Shown here: positions 51,387 to 60,359 of the stretch, piece after piece
How positions within the stretch are numbered: position 1 is the stretch's first letter
Layout: each line of letters opens with the position of its first letter
Assembly: GCA_965203855.1 (NCBI GenBank)
Contig: CBDBDN010000005.1
Location: 1,302,001 to 1,366,000 of the forward strand
Reading direction: 5' to 3'
DNA length: 64,000 nucleotides
From: Bin87 sp965203855
GTDB lineage: Bacteria > Chloroflexota > Dehalococcoidia > Lucifugimonadales > UBA3495
Position numbers and translations under genes: made by a program
Notes under the pieces: model-generated
What the model saw: only the letters and a program-made list of their open reading frames with translations
The model's database searches: none
Told to the model about the DNA's origin: nothing

Positions 51387-52812
51387 ATGACCCCTCAGGA
51401 AGTCATTAACTACTGTACGGAAAACGGCATCGGCATCATTGACCTGCGGTTCACGGATCTGCCGGGGACGTTTCAGCACTTGTCCATCCCGCTGAGCGAG
51501 CTCACTGCGGACAACATGGCGGAGGGCTACGGCTTTGACGGCTCCAGCATTCGCGGGTTCAAGGCCATTGACGAAAGCGATATGCTGCTGGTGCCGGACA
51601 TTGACACCGCAAAGATCGATCCGTTCTTTGAGATCCCGACGCTGCACCTGCTGTGCGACATTGTGGATCCGGTAACGCGCGAGCGGTTCACGCGGGATCC
51701 GCGGAATGTAGCGCAGAAGGCGGAGGCGTATCTGAAGTCCAGCGGCCTGGCCGACCGCAGCTACTGGGGGCCGGAGCCGGAGTTCTTTGTGTTTGACTCG
51801 GCCCGGTTTGACCAGAACATCAACTCCGGCTACTACTTCATCGATTCGGACGAGGGCGTCTGGAACACCGGCGCCGCCACGCCGATTCACGGCAGCAACA
51901 ACCTGGCCTACCGGCCGCGTCTGAAGGAGGGCTATTTCCCGGCGCCGCCTTTTGACACTTTCCAGGACATCCGCTCCGAGATGGTGCAAAAGATTGAGCA
52001 CTTTGACATTGTGGTGGAGAAGCATCACCACGAAGTCGCCAACGCCGGGCAGGCCGAAATTGATGTGCGGTACGACACGCTGACCAAGATGGCGGACACG
52101 GTGACCATCCTGAAGTATGTGGTCAAGAATGTGGCGCGGGCCAACGGCAAAGTGGCTACTTTTATGCCGAAGCCGCTGTTCGGCGACAACGGCACGGGGA
52201 TGCACTGCCACCAGAGTCTGTGGAAAGACGGCAGCAATATGTTCTACGACGCCAATGGGTATGCGATGCTGTCGGCGACCTGCCGGCATTACATCGGCGG
52301 GCTGCTGCAGCACGCGCCGGCGCTGCTGGCCTTTGCGGCGCCGACGACGAACAGCTACAAGCGGCTGGTGCCCGGGTTTGAAGCGCCGGTGAACCTGGTC
52401 TATTCGGTGCGGAACCGCTCGGCGTGCATCCGCATACCGACTTACTCCAACAGCCCGGCGGCGCGGCGGCTGGAGTTCCGCGCGCCCGACCCGTCCTGCA
52501 ATCCCTACCTGGCCTTCTCGGCGATGCTGATGGCCGGCATTGACGGCGTCATCAACGAGATTGAGCCGCCGGATCCGGTGGATCAGAACCTGTACGAAAT
52601 GTCGGCGGCGGAGCTGTCGCGGATTCGGCAGGTGCCGGGGTCGCTGGAGGAAGCGCTGGCGGCGCTGGAAACGGGACAACGAGTTCCTGATGCGCGGCGG
52701 GGTGTTCACGGAGGACCTCATCGAGACCTGGCTGGACTACAAGAAAGGCGATGTGGACGAGCTGCGCCTGCGCCCGCACCCGTTTGAGTTTTTCAAGTAC
52801 TTCGACGCCTAA
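51387..52812 (+). pseudogene. glnA: Glutamine synthetase type I (beta-type), one frameshift near the C-terminus
   Basis: AAGGAGAG precedes the ATG. The frame codes for MTPQEVINYCTENGIGII, GFDGSSIRGF, EPEFFVFD, HHEVANAGQAEIDV, GTGMHCHQSLW and the RNRSACIRIP region, all expected in GlnA. A Tyr in NLYEMSAAE is at the adenylylation loop. At 52669-52671 one extra A shifts the frame; the next frame continues RDNEFLMRGGVFTEDLIETWLDYKKGDVDELRLRPHPFEFFKYFDA to 52812. The restored length is 474, normal. Because this is an expected central enzyme, an insertion error is the simpler explanation. Confidence 0.9.
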
Positions 52813-52856
52813 CCGGGGCGTTGGAGCACTGCACTGCCGGAGCAACGGCAAAATGC

Positions 52857-52886
52857 GGCGGGGGATGGCAGAGGCTATCCCCCGCC
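52857..52886 (+). terminator. Hairpin downstream of glnA-1
   Basis: GGCGGGGGAT and ATCCCCCGCC form a perfect 10-bp stem around a 10-nt loop, 45 bp after the stop. No U-run follows, so it may slow or end transcription or stabilise the message. Confidence 0.55.
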
Positions 52887-52973
52887 AATGCCATAAGGCC
52901 GGCCGGTGTGCTAGGATAGGGTAACATCCCCGCCCGGCGCAGGCCGACGATGCCAAAATGCGAGAGGTGCACG

Positions 52974-53223
52974 ATGACCATTAGCACTGACGAACAGGAA
53001 CGCCGGGCGAAAATTCGGCAGCGGGCGCGCGCTATGTATGATGCCGAATTTCGCCACCTGGGAGGCGGAGCATAAGGGGAAGTACCTGGTGCTGGACATG
53101 AACAGCAAGGACTACGAGATCGACGCGGATCCCGTGCCGGCGTCGCTGCGGATGGTGGAACGGCATCCGGTAGAATCGGAGCGGGCGATCTATCTGTTCC
53201 GCATCGGCTACTCCGCCATTTAA
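52974..53223 (+). pseudogene. DUF5678-like small protein, one frameshift
   Basis: AGAGGT sits before the ATG at 52974. The frame MTISTDEQERRAKIRQRARAM ends early, but the next frame carries WEAEHKGKYLVLDMNSKDYEI and ASLRMVERHPVESERAIYLFRIGY from about 53059. The second part matches small proteins (DUF5678-like) found beside retropepsin-type genes. The break lies in CCACC around 53055-53060 and again equals one extra base. The restored protein would be 82 residues. Confidence 0.55.
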
Positions 53224-53257
53224 TCAGGAGGCGAAACGGCAGGACGGGTTGAGCACG

Positions 53258-53629
53258 ATGATAACGGGCATTTTCGACGACAATCGGGGACTGCTGGTGC
53301 GGGTATCGGTATCCGACGGCGGCCGGCCGTACCATGAGATTGAGTTCGCCATTGCGCCCTCAACCAGCCCGGGGCTGGCTCTGCCGCGCCGCTACATCAC
53401 CGAACTTGGCCTATCTCCCATGGGCGAAACCAACTGGATACTGGGCGGCATCGAGCAACAGGATGCGCCCTACTACATCGCCTATGTGGAATGGGTAAGC
53501 GGGCTTTCGCCGGTTCTGGTGGTGGAAACGCCGGGGGAGCCGCTGATTGGGCGGGGGCTGCTGCGGGGCAGTTTTCTGCGGGCGGATTTTATGGACGGGG
53601 GCGAAGTTGCGGTGTACGGCATTGACTAG
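53258..53629 (+). CDS. Clan AA aspartic protease-like protein lacking the DTG
   Basis: This ~123-residue protein has the fold pattern of small bacterial retropepsin-like proteases (EIEFAIAPSTSPGLALPRRYITELGL, then LVVETPGEPLIGRGLLRGS). The active-site motif is APSTS where relatives have DTG, so the catalytic Asp is missing and activity is doubtful. The ATG at 53258 is chosen; a TTG at 53249 is closer to an AGGAGG. The gene sits between a DUF5678-like and a HicB-like gene, a common small-gene grouping in such genomes. Family assignment is by pattern only. Confidence 0.6.
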   Translation: MITGIFDDNRGLLVRVSVSDGGRPYHEIEFAIAPSTSPGLALPRRYITELGLSPMGETNWILGGIEQQDAPYYIAYVEWVSGLSPVLVVETPGEPLIGRGLLRGSFLRADFMDGGEVAVYGID

Positions 53630-53675
53630 GGGTATTGGAACTTTATGCGGCGCGCGCCGGCCGGGGGTATCAACG

Positions 53676-53960
53676 ATGGCACAGTACAAAGTGGTTTTGG
53701 TCAAATATCCCTACCCGGACGATGAATGGTTGACGGCGATTTGCCCGGCGATGCCCGGCTGCGTTTCCGACGGCAAAACCCGGGACGAGGCGCTGCAAAT
53801 GATTGCGGATGCGATGGCCCTGTTCCTGGAACCGTCGCCAGGGTGGGAAGCGGTGGTTTTGGATGGAGAGCCGGCGCGGCGGGAGATGGCGGCCACGCTT
53901 GCGGACTGCCACCAGGACGGCGGCGCAACCGAGTCCATCTGGTGGAACCGCGGTTTATGA
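53676..53960 (+). CDS. HicB-like antitoxin-family protein
   Basis: At 94 residues it fits the HicB partial RNase H-fold domain: YKVVLVKYPYPDDEWLTAICPAMPGCVSDGKTRDEALQMIADAMALFL. HicB normally neutralises HicA, an mRNA interferase, but no HicA-like gene lies next to it. The start is the ATG at 53676 with GGGGG upstream. The stop overlaps an ATG for a 20-codon frame (53957-54019) of doubtful meaning. It may be an orphan antitoxin or regulator. Confidence 0.75.
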   Translation: MAQYKVVLVKYPYPDDEWLTAICPAMPGCVSDGKTRDEALQMIADAMALFLEPSPGWEAVVLDGEPARREMAATLADCHQDGGATESIWWNRGL

Positions 53961-54024
53961 CAGAGGATGAAATCCGCAGCAACCCGCGCTTTGAACATAT
54001 ACTGGTGCCAATCGCCTGATGCCG

Positions 54025-54164
54025 CCGTAATTTTCGCAATTCCGGCGCAGGCCGTAATCTATGGCTGCTGATACCGTTACGCTGCATCCCGATACTGGAT
54101 TCCGGCTTGCGCCGGAATGACGGGTGAGTTTGATGGCAGATTCCGGCTTGCGCCGGAATGACGA
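54025..54164. repeat. Palindromic MITE-like element plus an extra arm
   Basis: A core at about 54025-54124 (degenerate left arm CGTAATTTTCGCAATTCCGGCGCAGG, intact right arm) is followed by a second right-hand arm at 54138-54164, separated by GAGTTTGATGGCA. It ends some 28 bp before the glnA-2 start. Confidence 0.75.
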
Positions 54165-54191
54165 ATGAAACCCCATAGGAGTCAATATCTG

Positions 54192-55529
54192 ATGACGGAC
54201 AATTATGCCGCTGAACGCGAGTATGTCCTCCGTAGCGCGCGGGACTTTGATGTCAAGTTTGTGCGCTTGTGGTTCACCGATATTTTGGGGCAGCTGAAAG
54301 GGTTTGCCATTACGGTGGACGATCTGGAGGATGCGCTGGAGCTGGGCGTGGGCTTTGACGGCGCCGCCATTGAGGGCTACAGCAGGGACGAGGAAAGCGA
54401 TATGCGGGCGTTTCCCGACCCGACTACCTTTGCGCTGCTGCCCTGGCGTCCCCGGCAGAACGCCGTCGCCCGTATGTTCTGCGACATTCGCACGCCGCGC
54501 GGCGAACCGTTCAGCGGCGACCCCCGCCAGGTGCTGAAACGCAACCTGGAACGCCTGGCGTCTCTGGGCTATATCTACTATGTCGGGCCGGAGCTGGAGT
54601 TTTTCTACCTGAAAGACGCCGCCGCGCCGGAACCGCTGGATACCTACGGCTACTATGACCAGCTGTCCAGTCATCCGTCATCGGATTTGCGCCGGGATAC
54701 GGTGCTGAACCTGGCCGATATGGGCATTCCGGTGAAGTATTCGCATCACGAAGGGGCCAACAGCCAGCACGAAATTGACTTGCAGTACACCGATGCGTTG
54801 ACGATGGCCGACAATGTGATGACGGCGCGGCTGGTCATCAAGGAACTGGCGCAGCAGCAGGGCGTGTACGCCTCGTTTATGCCCAAGCCGTTCACCGGCA
54901 GCAACGGCAGCGGGATGCACACGCATCAGTCGCTGTTTCGGGGCAACGCCAACGCTTTTTACGATGCGGATGACGAGTTTCGGCTGTCGGTTACGGGCCG
55001 GCGGTTTATCGCCGGGCTGCTGCGCCACGCCCCGGAGATTACGCTGGCAACGAACCAGTGGGTGAATTCGTACAAGCGGCTGGTGCCGGGCTACGAGGCG
55101 CCGATACATGTATCGTGGACGGTATCCAACCGGCTGGATTTGATACGGGTGCCGTCGTACAAGACGGGGTACGATACTTCGCTGCGGATTGAGTACCGGG
55201 CGCCGGATCCGGCGTGCAACCCGTATCTGGCGTTCAGCGCGCTGCTGGCCGCCGGGATGAAAGGGATTGACGGGGAATATCCGCTGCCGTCGCCGGTAAC
55301 CGCCAATGTTGACGCAATGACGCCGGAGGAACGGACGGCGCGCGGCATCCGGTCGCTGCCGGGCAGCCTGGGGGAGGCGATTGCGCTGGCGGAGAACAGC
55401 GAACTGCTGCGGCAGACGCTGGGCGATTTCGTATTTGACACGCTGATACGGAACAAAAAGCTGGAATGGGCGCAGTATCGGGCGACGGTAACGGACTACG
55501 AAATTGCGCGTTACCTGCCGATGCTGTAA
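54192..55529 (+). CDS. Glutamine synthetase type I, second paralogue (GlnA2-like)
   Basis: The ATG at 54192 (MTDNYAAEREYVLRSARDF) has AGGAG 11 nt before; the frame is open earlier. The 445-residue protein has FVRLWFTDILGQLKGF, the glutamate/ATP segments GFDGAAIEGYSRDEESDM, HHEGANSQHEIDLQYTDAL and NGSGMHTHQSL, and ends KKLEWAQYRATVTDYEIARYLPML, similar to actinobacterial GlnA2. It differs from glnA-1 in lacking the ~25-residue insert. The gene should make glutamine from ammonium and glutamate; paralogues of this type may have another amine substrate. Confidence 0.9.
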   Translation: MTDNYAAEREYVLRSARDFDVKFVRLWFTDILGQLKGFAITVDDLEDALELGVGFDGAAIEGYSRDEESDMRAFPDPTTFALLPWRPRQNAVARMFCDIRTPRGEPFSGDPRQVLKRNLERLASLGYIYYVGPELEFFYLKDAAAPEPLDTYGYYDQLSSHPSSDLRRDTVLNLADMGIPVKYSHHEGANSQHEIDLQYTDALTMADNVMTARLVIKELAQQQGVYASFMPKPFTGSNGSGMHTHQSLFRGNANAFYDADDEFRLSVTGRRFIAGLLRHAPEITLATNQWVNSYKRLVPGYEAPIHVSWTVSNRLDLIRVPSYKTGYDTSLRIEYRAPDPACNPYLAFSALLAAGMKGIDGEYPLPSPVTANVDAMTPEERTARGIRSLPGSLGEAIALAENSELLRQTLGDFVFDTLIRNKKLEWAQYRATVTDYEIARYLPML

Positions 55530-55610
55530 GGGGCGTCTGCTATAAGGGTACGCTATGATGACGCCGGGCTTTCGTGCCGCAGCCGGCATTCCGGCGCCGG
55601 GAGGCTTGCT

Positions 55611-56459
55611 ATGACCACGACAACCAATGTAATCACGCTGCCGCCGGTGCGCGTCGCCGGGATTGACCTGTCGGTGCGCCGGGATTTGCAGGAACCCGGC
55701 GGCGGCCCCCCGGACGGCTACCCCCACAAGGACGGCCCCTTGCCTGACGCTTTTATCAGAGAGCCGCTGTTCAGCCTTACGCTGGCGACGCTCCACACGC
55801 ATTTTGACCCGCGCTCCGATGTCGCGCTGAGCGGAGATGTTTTCGTCTATTACCGGGATGAGACCGACCAGCGCCGCGCCCTGGCGCCGGATGTAGTGGC
55901 GATATTCGGCCCCGACTTTGCCCGGTATCGCGATCGTTGCGGCATATCGTTGGGCGAAATGGGGAAGCCGCCGGATTTTGTGATGGAGATTGCATCGCCC
56001 AGCACCTACCGGGCAGATCTGGGCTACAAACGGGACGCCTATCACTGGATGGGCGTAGGCGAATACTGGCTGTTTGACCCGGATGGCGGGGAACACTACG
56101 GGCAGCCGCTGGCGTGGGAGCAGCTGGTGGACGGGCAATACCAGGCAATGCCGGTACAACGGGAAGCGGACGGCATAATCTGGGCGTACAGCGCGGCGTT
56201 GGGGCTGGATATTTGCGCCGACGGGGGTATGCTGCGTTTTTATGACCCGCTAAACCGGGAATATGTACGCAGCCAGCCGGAGGAAAAAGCGGCCCGAGAA
56301 CAGGCCGAAGCGGCCCGGGAGCGAGCCAAAGCAGCCAAAGAACAGGCCGAAGCAGCCCTCGCCGCAGAACAGGCTTCACGGCAGCAGGCCGAGGCCCAAA
56401 TCCGGCAGATGCAGGCCGAAATGGAACGGCTGCGGGCCGGCGGCTCTAACGCAGTATAG
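55611..56459 (+). CDS. Uma2-family protein with C-terminal coiled coil
   Basis: GGGAGG precedes the ATG at 55611. Residues ~60-190 are a Uma2/DUF820 domain (LAPDVVAIFGPDFARY, PPDFVMEIASPSTYRADL, KRDAYHWMGVGEYWLFDPDG). Residues ~225-275 are a heptad-like helix of repeated AAREQAEAARERAKAAKEQ units, then IRQMQAEMERLRAGG. The PD and E positions are kept. The coiled-coil tail is common for Uma2 proteins of this type and may mediate oligomerisation. It differs from the four tandem copies at 29-32 kb, which lack the tail. Confidence 0.85.
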   Translation: MTTTTNVITLPPVRVAGIDLSVRRDLQEPGGGPPDGYPHKDGPLPDAFIREPLFSLTLATLHTHFDPRSDVALSGDVFVYYRDETDQRRALAPDVVAIFGPDFARYRDRCGISLGEMGKPPDFVMEIASPSTYRADLGYKRDAYHWMGVGEYWLFDPDGGEHYGQPLAWEQLVDGQYQAMPVQREADGIIWAYSAALGLDICADGGMLRFYDPLNREYVRSQPEEKAAREQAEAARERAKAAKEQAEAALAAEQASRQQAEAQIRQMQAEMERLRAGGSNAV

Positions 56460-56520
56460 CAGGCGGGCCACGCCAGCGCGGACAGGCAATCCATTTCCCA
56501 AAACGGAACGAGGTTCTCTT

Positions 56521-57282
56521 ATGCGGTTTTCAGGAAAGCTGGTCATCATTGCGGCGCTGGCGGTAACCGTGCTGCTGGTGAGCAATATCATCGCCGTCAA
56601 GACGATTGTACTGTTCCCGCTGCCTTTCAACTTCATCGGCAGCGACCTGTTTATAGTTTCAGCGGCCATCGTCTGCTTCCCCATCGGGTACATCATCAGC
56701 GACGTGCTGACCGAAGTGTACGGGTTCCGGGTGGCGCGCGGCGTCATCTGGTTAGGATTCTTGTGCAACCTGATAATGGTGTTCCTGTTCTGGCTGGGTG
56801 ACATCATTCCGGGTTCTCCGTTCTGGGAAGGGGAAAGCGCTTACGAGACCATTTTGGGCGCTACCGGGTGGATCCTACTGGGTTCTTTTGTAGCCTACAT
56901 CATCGGCGAGTTCATCAACGCTATGGTGATGACGGTGCTAAAGAACCGGACCCAAGGCCGTATGCTGTGGATGCGGACAATTGCATCTACGATAGTAGGA
57001 CAAGGCATTGACTCCATCCTGTTTTTCACGATTGCCTTTGGTGCGTCGGGGTTTCTGCCTTGGGGAGCGGTGTTCAACGCCGCCATCGCCGCCTGGATTG
57101 CCAAGTCGGTGTACGAAATCGCCGCTACTCCGCTGACTTATCTGGTGGTGGGCTGGCTGAAGCGCACCGAGCAGATGGACGCCTACGACGGGGCGCATTC
57201 GCTAAACCCGTTTGGCGTGTTTGGCGACGGGCCGGACCGGAATGCGGCGGCGCCGGCGGGGGCAGTGGGCGCGGCGGACTAG
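56521..57282 (+). CDS. VUT-family queuosine-precursor transporter (YhhQ/DUF165-like)
   Basis: At 253 residues the protein has about six membrane helices and the family landmarks: LLVSNIIAVKTI, IVCFPIGYIISDVLTEVYGFRVAR, IGEFINAMVMTVLKNR, and STIVGQGIDSILFFTIAFG. Members of this family import queuine or preQ0-type precursors for tRNA modification. The ~20-residue Ala/Gly tail (RNAAAPAGAVG) is extra. The start at 56521 has GAGG upstream. Confidence 0.86.
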   Translation: MRFSGKLVIIAALAVTVLLVSNIIAVKTIVLFPLPFNFIGSDLFIVSAAIVCFPIGYIISDVLTEVYGFRVARGVIWLGFLCNLIMVFLFWLGDIIPGSPFWEGESAYETILGATGWILLGSFVAYIIGEFINAMVMTVLKNRTQGRMLWMRTIASTIVGQGIDSILFFTIAFGASGFLPWGAVFNAAIAAWIAKSVYEIAATPLTYLVVGWLKRTEQMDAYDGAHSLNPFGVFGDGPDRNAAAPAGAVGAAD

Positions 57283-57300
57283 GCGGTGTCGTCATCCTTA

Positions 57301-57440
57301 CCGTCGTTCCGGCGCAAGTCGGAATCCGGGGGCGTAATCCGCTACTACGGTAGTGGAACCAGCATCCATAGATTCCGGCTTGCGCCGGAATGACGGTAGG
57401 GGGTTGGAATGACGGTAGGGGGCTGGAATGACGGTAGGGG
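57301..57440. repeat. Palindromic MITE-like element with short-repeat tail
   Basis: The core at 57301-57396 carries CCGTCGTTCCGGCGCAAG and CTTGCGCCGGAATGACGG with the CTACTACGGTAGTGGAACCAGCATCCAT centre also seen at 45.1 kb. GGGGGTTGGAATGACGGTA units follow to about 57440. Confidence 0.82.
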
Positions 57441-57505
57441 GTTATGATGGCGTTAGGGGATCCTGAAAACTAACCCGCACCGGAAGGGCGGTCGCTGATA
57501 TAACG

Positions 57506-57757
57506 ATGCAGCGGCCGCATTGCCCTATGACTTGCTTGGCCGGTTTTATTATCCTGGTCGCCATCAGCGTTGCCGGGCCGCTACTCCTCATCAGTAGCAT
57601 TAGCGGCGGCGGCGATTACCCCGGCTGGGGCCGAACCTTGATGTGGCTGGGCATATTTGGCGTTGCGGGCGTTGCCGGCATCGCCCTGCTGATAATCGCC
57701 GTCATCATTGATATTCGCATCATCCGCTACTGCAAGCGCTGGCTGGATCGGCATTAG
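57506..57757 (+). CDS. Small two-helix membrane protein
   Basis: This 83-residue protein (or 76 from the ATG at 57527) has helices at about 9-31 and 45-72 and a basic end (RIIRYCKRWLDRH). No Shine-Dalgarno is clear. It converges with and overlaps by 4 bp the end of a minus-strand gene. Function is unknown. Confidence 0.5.
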   Translation: MQRPHCPMTCLAGFIILVAISVAGPLLLISSISGGGDYPGWGRTLMWLGIFGVAGVAGIALLIIAVIIDIRIIRYCKRWLDRH

Positions 57758-57948
57758 CCGTCAAATTGGGATGCGTCAAAACGCTGCAACTCCGGCGAGA
57801 TCTTGCGTAGGTGCGGGCGCAGTTCCAGCACACGCTCCAAAGCGGCGGCGGCGGATTGTTCCAAACGCCGCTGTTCGCGCAACTCGGATGCGGCGGGGAT
57901 TGCCGGCGCCGGCGCGACGGCAGTCATTTTTTCGTTGACGGTTGCCAT
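57754..57948 (-). CDS. Short helical protein with strong ribosome site
   Basis: AGGAGG lies 8 nt before the ATG at 57948. The 64-residue product (MATVNEKMTAVAPAPAIPAA, then ELREQRRLEQSAAAALERVLELRP) is a proline-alanine stretch followed by a charged helix. It may be a small regulator or an adapter. The opposite strand has the membrane-protein gene. Function is unknown. Confidence 0.6.
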   Translation of the reverse strand: MATVNEKMTAVAPAPAIPAASELREQRRLEQSAAAALERVLELRPHLRKISPELQRFDASQFDG

Positions 57949-58130
57949 AGCGCTTACCTCCTTTCCGTGCGGTTATTACACCAAATAGCGGGGCTGCCGT
58001 CAACCAAAGCGAAAATGACGAAAAGCAAAATCCGGTGACACTTGCGCCTTGACCGCCGCTGCTACGACGGGATAGGCTGAACGAAATCTAATCCAATCAA
58101 GCAAACATTGGCCGGTGGGACTGACCTGAC

Positions 58131-58156
58131 GCCGGGTCGGTTCCGCCGGCTTTTTT
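58131..58156 (+). terminator. Candidate terminator upstream of phage head genes
   Basis: GCCGG ... CCGGC forms a 5-bp stem around GTCGGTTCCG and is followed by TTTTTT. It would end transcription coming from the left just before the prohead protease. The stem is short, so confidence is limited. Confidence 0.4.
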
Positions 58157-58210
58157 GCCGTCTGCGCCCTCCCCGCCGTCGCCGCGCCGGCCAGGGGAGG
58201 TTTTCTGATG

Positions 58211-58924
58211 ATGAACGGACGGCGGGAGCTGCTGCGGGCGCTGGACGCCTGGCGCCGGGGCTTTTCCGATGCGCCCCTGGTGTGCAAGTGGACGGCGCAG
58301 CCCGCGCCCCAACCCCTTGCCCATGCCGAGCGGGGCAATGCGCCGCCGGCCAGCGGCCGGCCCGCATCCCGGCATTTCCCCCCGGCAGAACGGCAGCTTT
58401 CCGCCCGGGATTGGGACGGCAAAGGCTATCCGGCAACGGCAGCTACCGTAGTGGCATCTACCGGGGATGTTGACCGGCACGGCGACATCGTAGCGCCCGA
58501 CGGCTGGCGGCTGGACGCTTACCGCGCCAATCCGGTAGTGCTGTGGGCGCACGATTACCGGCAGCCGGCCATCGGACGCGCGCCGGCCGTATGGACTGAG
58601 GGACGGGCGCTGCTGGCCGACATTGAGTTTGCGCCTACCGACTTTGGCCGCACCGTAGCCAATCTTTACCGGGAGGGCTACCAGCGGGGCGTGTCGGTAG
58701 GGTTTCGCCCCCTCCGGTTTGAGGAACGGCGGGATGCGCGCAGCGGCGCGTTTTTGGGCATCCGCTTTCTGGAGCAGGAACTGCTGGAAATCAGCGCCGT
58801 GCCGGTGCCGGCCAACGGGAATGCGCTGCTGCGGGCGGAGGACGAACCCGCGCTGCGCCGTCAAATGGAATCAGGCGATGCGGCGGCGTCCGTAGTAGCG
58901 CTGCTGCGCGGGCTGCGGCGGTAA
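58211..58924 (+). CDS. HK97-family prohead protease
   Basis: The ATG at 58211 (a second ATG sits at 58208) follows GGGAGG. At about 237 residues it has the caudovirus prohead protease (S78) core: ASTGDVDRHGDIV, VVLWAHDYRQPAIGRA with the catalytic His, YQRGVSVGFRP with the nucleophile Ser, and LEISAVPVPANGNALL. It would cleave the scaffold of the capsid. The ~70-residue N-terminal extension (RAWRRGFSDAP..) is unusual and Pro/Ala-rich. It is directly followed by the major capsid gene. Confidence 0.87.
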   Translation: MNGRRELLRALDAWRRGFSDAPLVCKWTAQPAPQPLAHAERGNAPPASGRPASRHFPPAERQLSARDWDGKGYPATAATVVASTGDVDRHGDIVAPDGWRLDAYRANPVVLWAHDYRQPAIGRAPAVWTEGRALLADIEFAPTDFGRTVANLYREGYQRGVSVGFRPLRFEERRDARSGAFLGIRFLEQELLEISAVPVPANGNALLRAEDEPALRRQMESGDAAASVVALLRGLRR

Positions 58925-59000
58925 CGGTCGGTTTTGCGCCGCCGCACACAGGAACGAACCAATTCGGATTTCACAATCAGCAAAGGAGAACGCAAGAGTT

Positions 59001-60338
59001 ATGACGCTATCAACCTGGGAGATGGAAACCATCAAGAACGAAGTCGCCGAGGCGCGGGAGTTTTACCGCCAGCGGCTGGACGCCGACATACCGCCGCTGC
59101 AAGAGGAAATCGGGCGGCTCAGCAAGGCGGTCAGCGAACTGACCGAAAAGCAGCGGGCCGGCGAGCGCAAGGACCTGCTGGCCCGCTACGGCGCCGCCGG
59201 CGGCAGCGACCGGCCGCGCGTCCTTGTCGGCAAGTATCTGGGGATGGACGCCCTGGATCTGGCCTGCGTCCGCAGCGTGCTGGCGGCGCAGCAGCGGGAA
59301 CCGGGCGAAGTCAATCCCCGTCTGCTGGAGGACTGGCAGGCCAATCTCAAAACGGCGATGGACAGCACTACCGCCGGCAGCGGCGACGAGCTGGTCGCCA
59401 CCGGCGAAGCCGCCGCGCTGTGGGCCGACATCAACCTGGATACCCTCGTCGCCAGCCTGTTCACTCATGTGGATATGCCCACCAACCCCTTTGAGATTCC
59501 GCTGCAACTGGGCAATGTGTCCTGGTATCCCGGCGTGGAGAATACGGCCGGCGCCGAAACGACGCTGGCTACCGCGCGGCAGACGCTGACCGCCCACGAG
59601 CTGGTTGCGGAAGTGCCCTGGTCGCTGACGCTGGACGAGGACGCCGTTATCGCAATGGCCGCCGAAGTCCGCAGCACGCTGGTGCGGAACGCCGTTGAAG
59701 TCATCGACGACGTCCTGCTCAACGCCGACACCACGACTACCAACAACATCAACGCCGACGGGGCGACGATCAGCGCGGCCACGGCGGGCAAAGCGCACTG
59801 GCTGGTCGGTTTTGACGGGCTGCTGCACTTGCCGCTGGTGGATAACGGCAGCCAGGGCAACAACCACGCCGCCGCGCCCGACGCCGATATGTTCAACGAA
59901 ATTCGGGGCAAGCTGGGCCGGTACGGCGTGCGCCCGTCGGAGCTGGCTTACATCGTCGACGTCGGCACTTACATCAAGTCGCTGGGCATCGCCGATTTCC
60001 GCACGCTGGACAAGCTGGGGCCGCAGGCGACGCTGCTGAACGGGCAGCTGGCGCAGGTGGACGGCATTCCGGTCATCGTGTCGGAGCAGCTGGCCGGGTC
60101 GGACGCCGACGGCAAGGTTACGGACGGCGGCAGCGCCAACAACAAGGGCCGGCTGCTGGTGGTCAACCGGACGCAGTGGCGGCTGGGGTTCCGGCGGGAG
60201 CTGATGATTGAAACCACGCGGGACATCCAGAAGCGGCAGAACATTATGGTGGTCAGTATGCGGCTGGCCTTCATGGAGCGCACCGGCAGCCGCAGCACGG
60301 CCCGGCACACCGCCTTGCAGTACAACATCACGCTGTAA
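59001..60338 (+). CDS. HK97-type major capsid protein
   Basis: This 445-residue protein has a coiled-coil scaffolding delta region at residues 10-60 (AREFYRQRLDADIPPLQEEIGRLSKAV) that the upstream protease should cut. The HK97 fold follows: NPFEIPLQLGNVSWYPG, ALWADINLDTLV, the LMIETTRDIQKRQNIMVV and AFMERTG ends. AAAGGAG precedes the ATG. With the protease it defines a tailed-phage head. Length exceeds HK97 gp5 (385). Confidence 0.87.
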   Translation: MTLSTWEMETIKNEVAEAREFYRQRLDADIPPLQEEIGRLSKAVSELTEKQRAGERKDLLARYGAAGGSDRPRVLVGKYLGMDALDLACVRSVLAAQQREPGEVNPRLLEDWQANLKTAMDSTTAGSGDELVATGEAAALWADINLDTLVASLFTHVDMPTNPFEIPLQLGNVSWYPGVENTAGAETTLATARQTLTAHELVAEVPWSLTLDEDAVIAMAAEVRSTLVRNAVEVIDDVLLNADTTTTNNINADGATISAATAGKAHWLVGFDGLLHLPLVDNGSQGNNHAAAPDADMFNEIRGKLGRYGVRPSELAYIVDVGTYIKSLGIADFRTLDKLGPQATLLNGQLAQVDGIPVIVSEQLAGSDADGKVTDGGSANNKGRLLVVNRTQWRLGFRRELMIETTRDIQKRQNIMVVSMRLAFMERTGSRSTARHTALQYNITL

Positions 60339-60359
60339 AGCGCGGCCCCCCGACATTAT

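Noticed and set aside
53957..54019. 20-codon frame overlapping the HicB-like stop
   Set aside because: Too short, no ribosome site or relatives that I know; may be chance.
51261..56159. Long minus-strand frames opposite both glutamine synthetases
   Set aside because: Shadow frames; the plus strand has full GlnA motifs.
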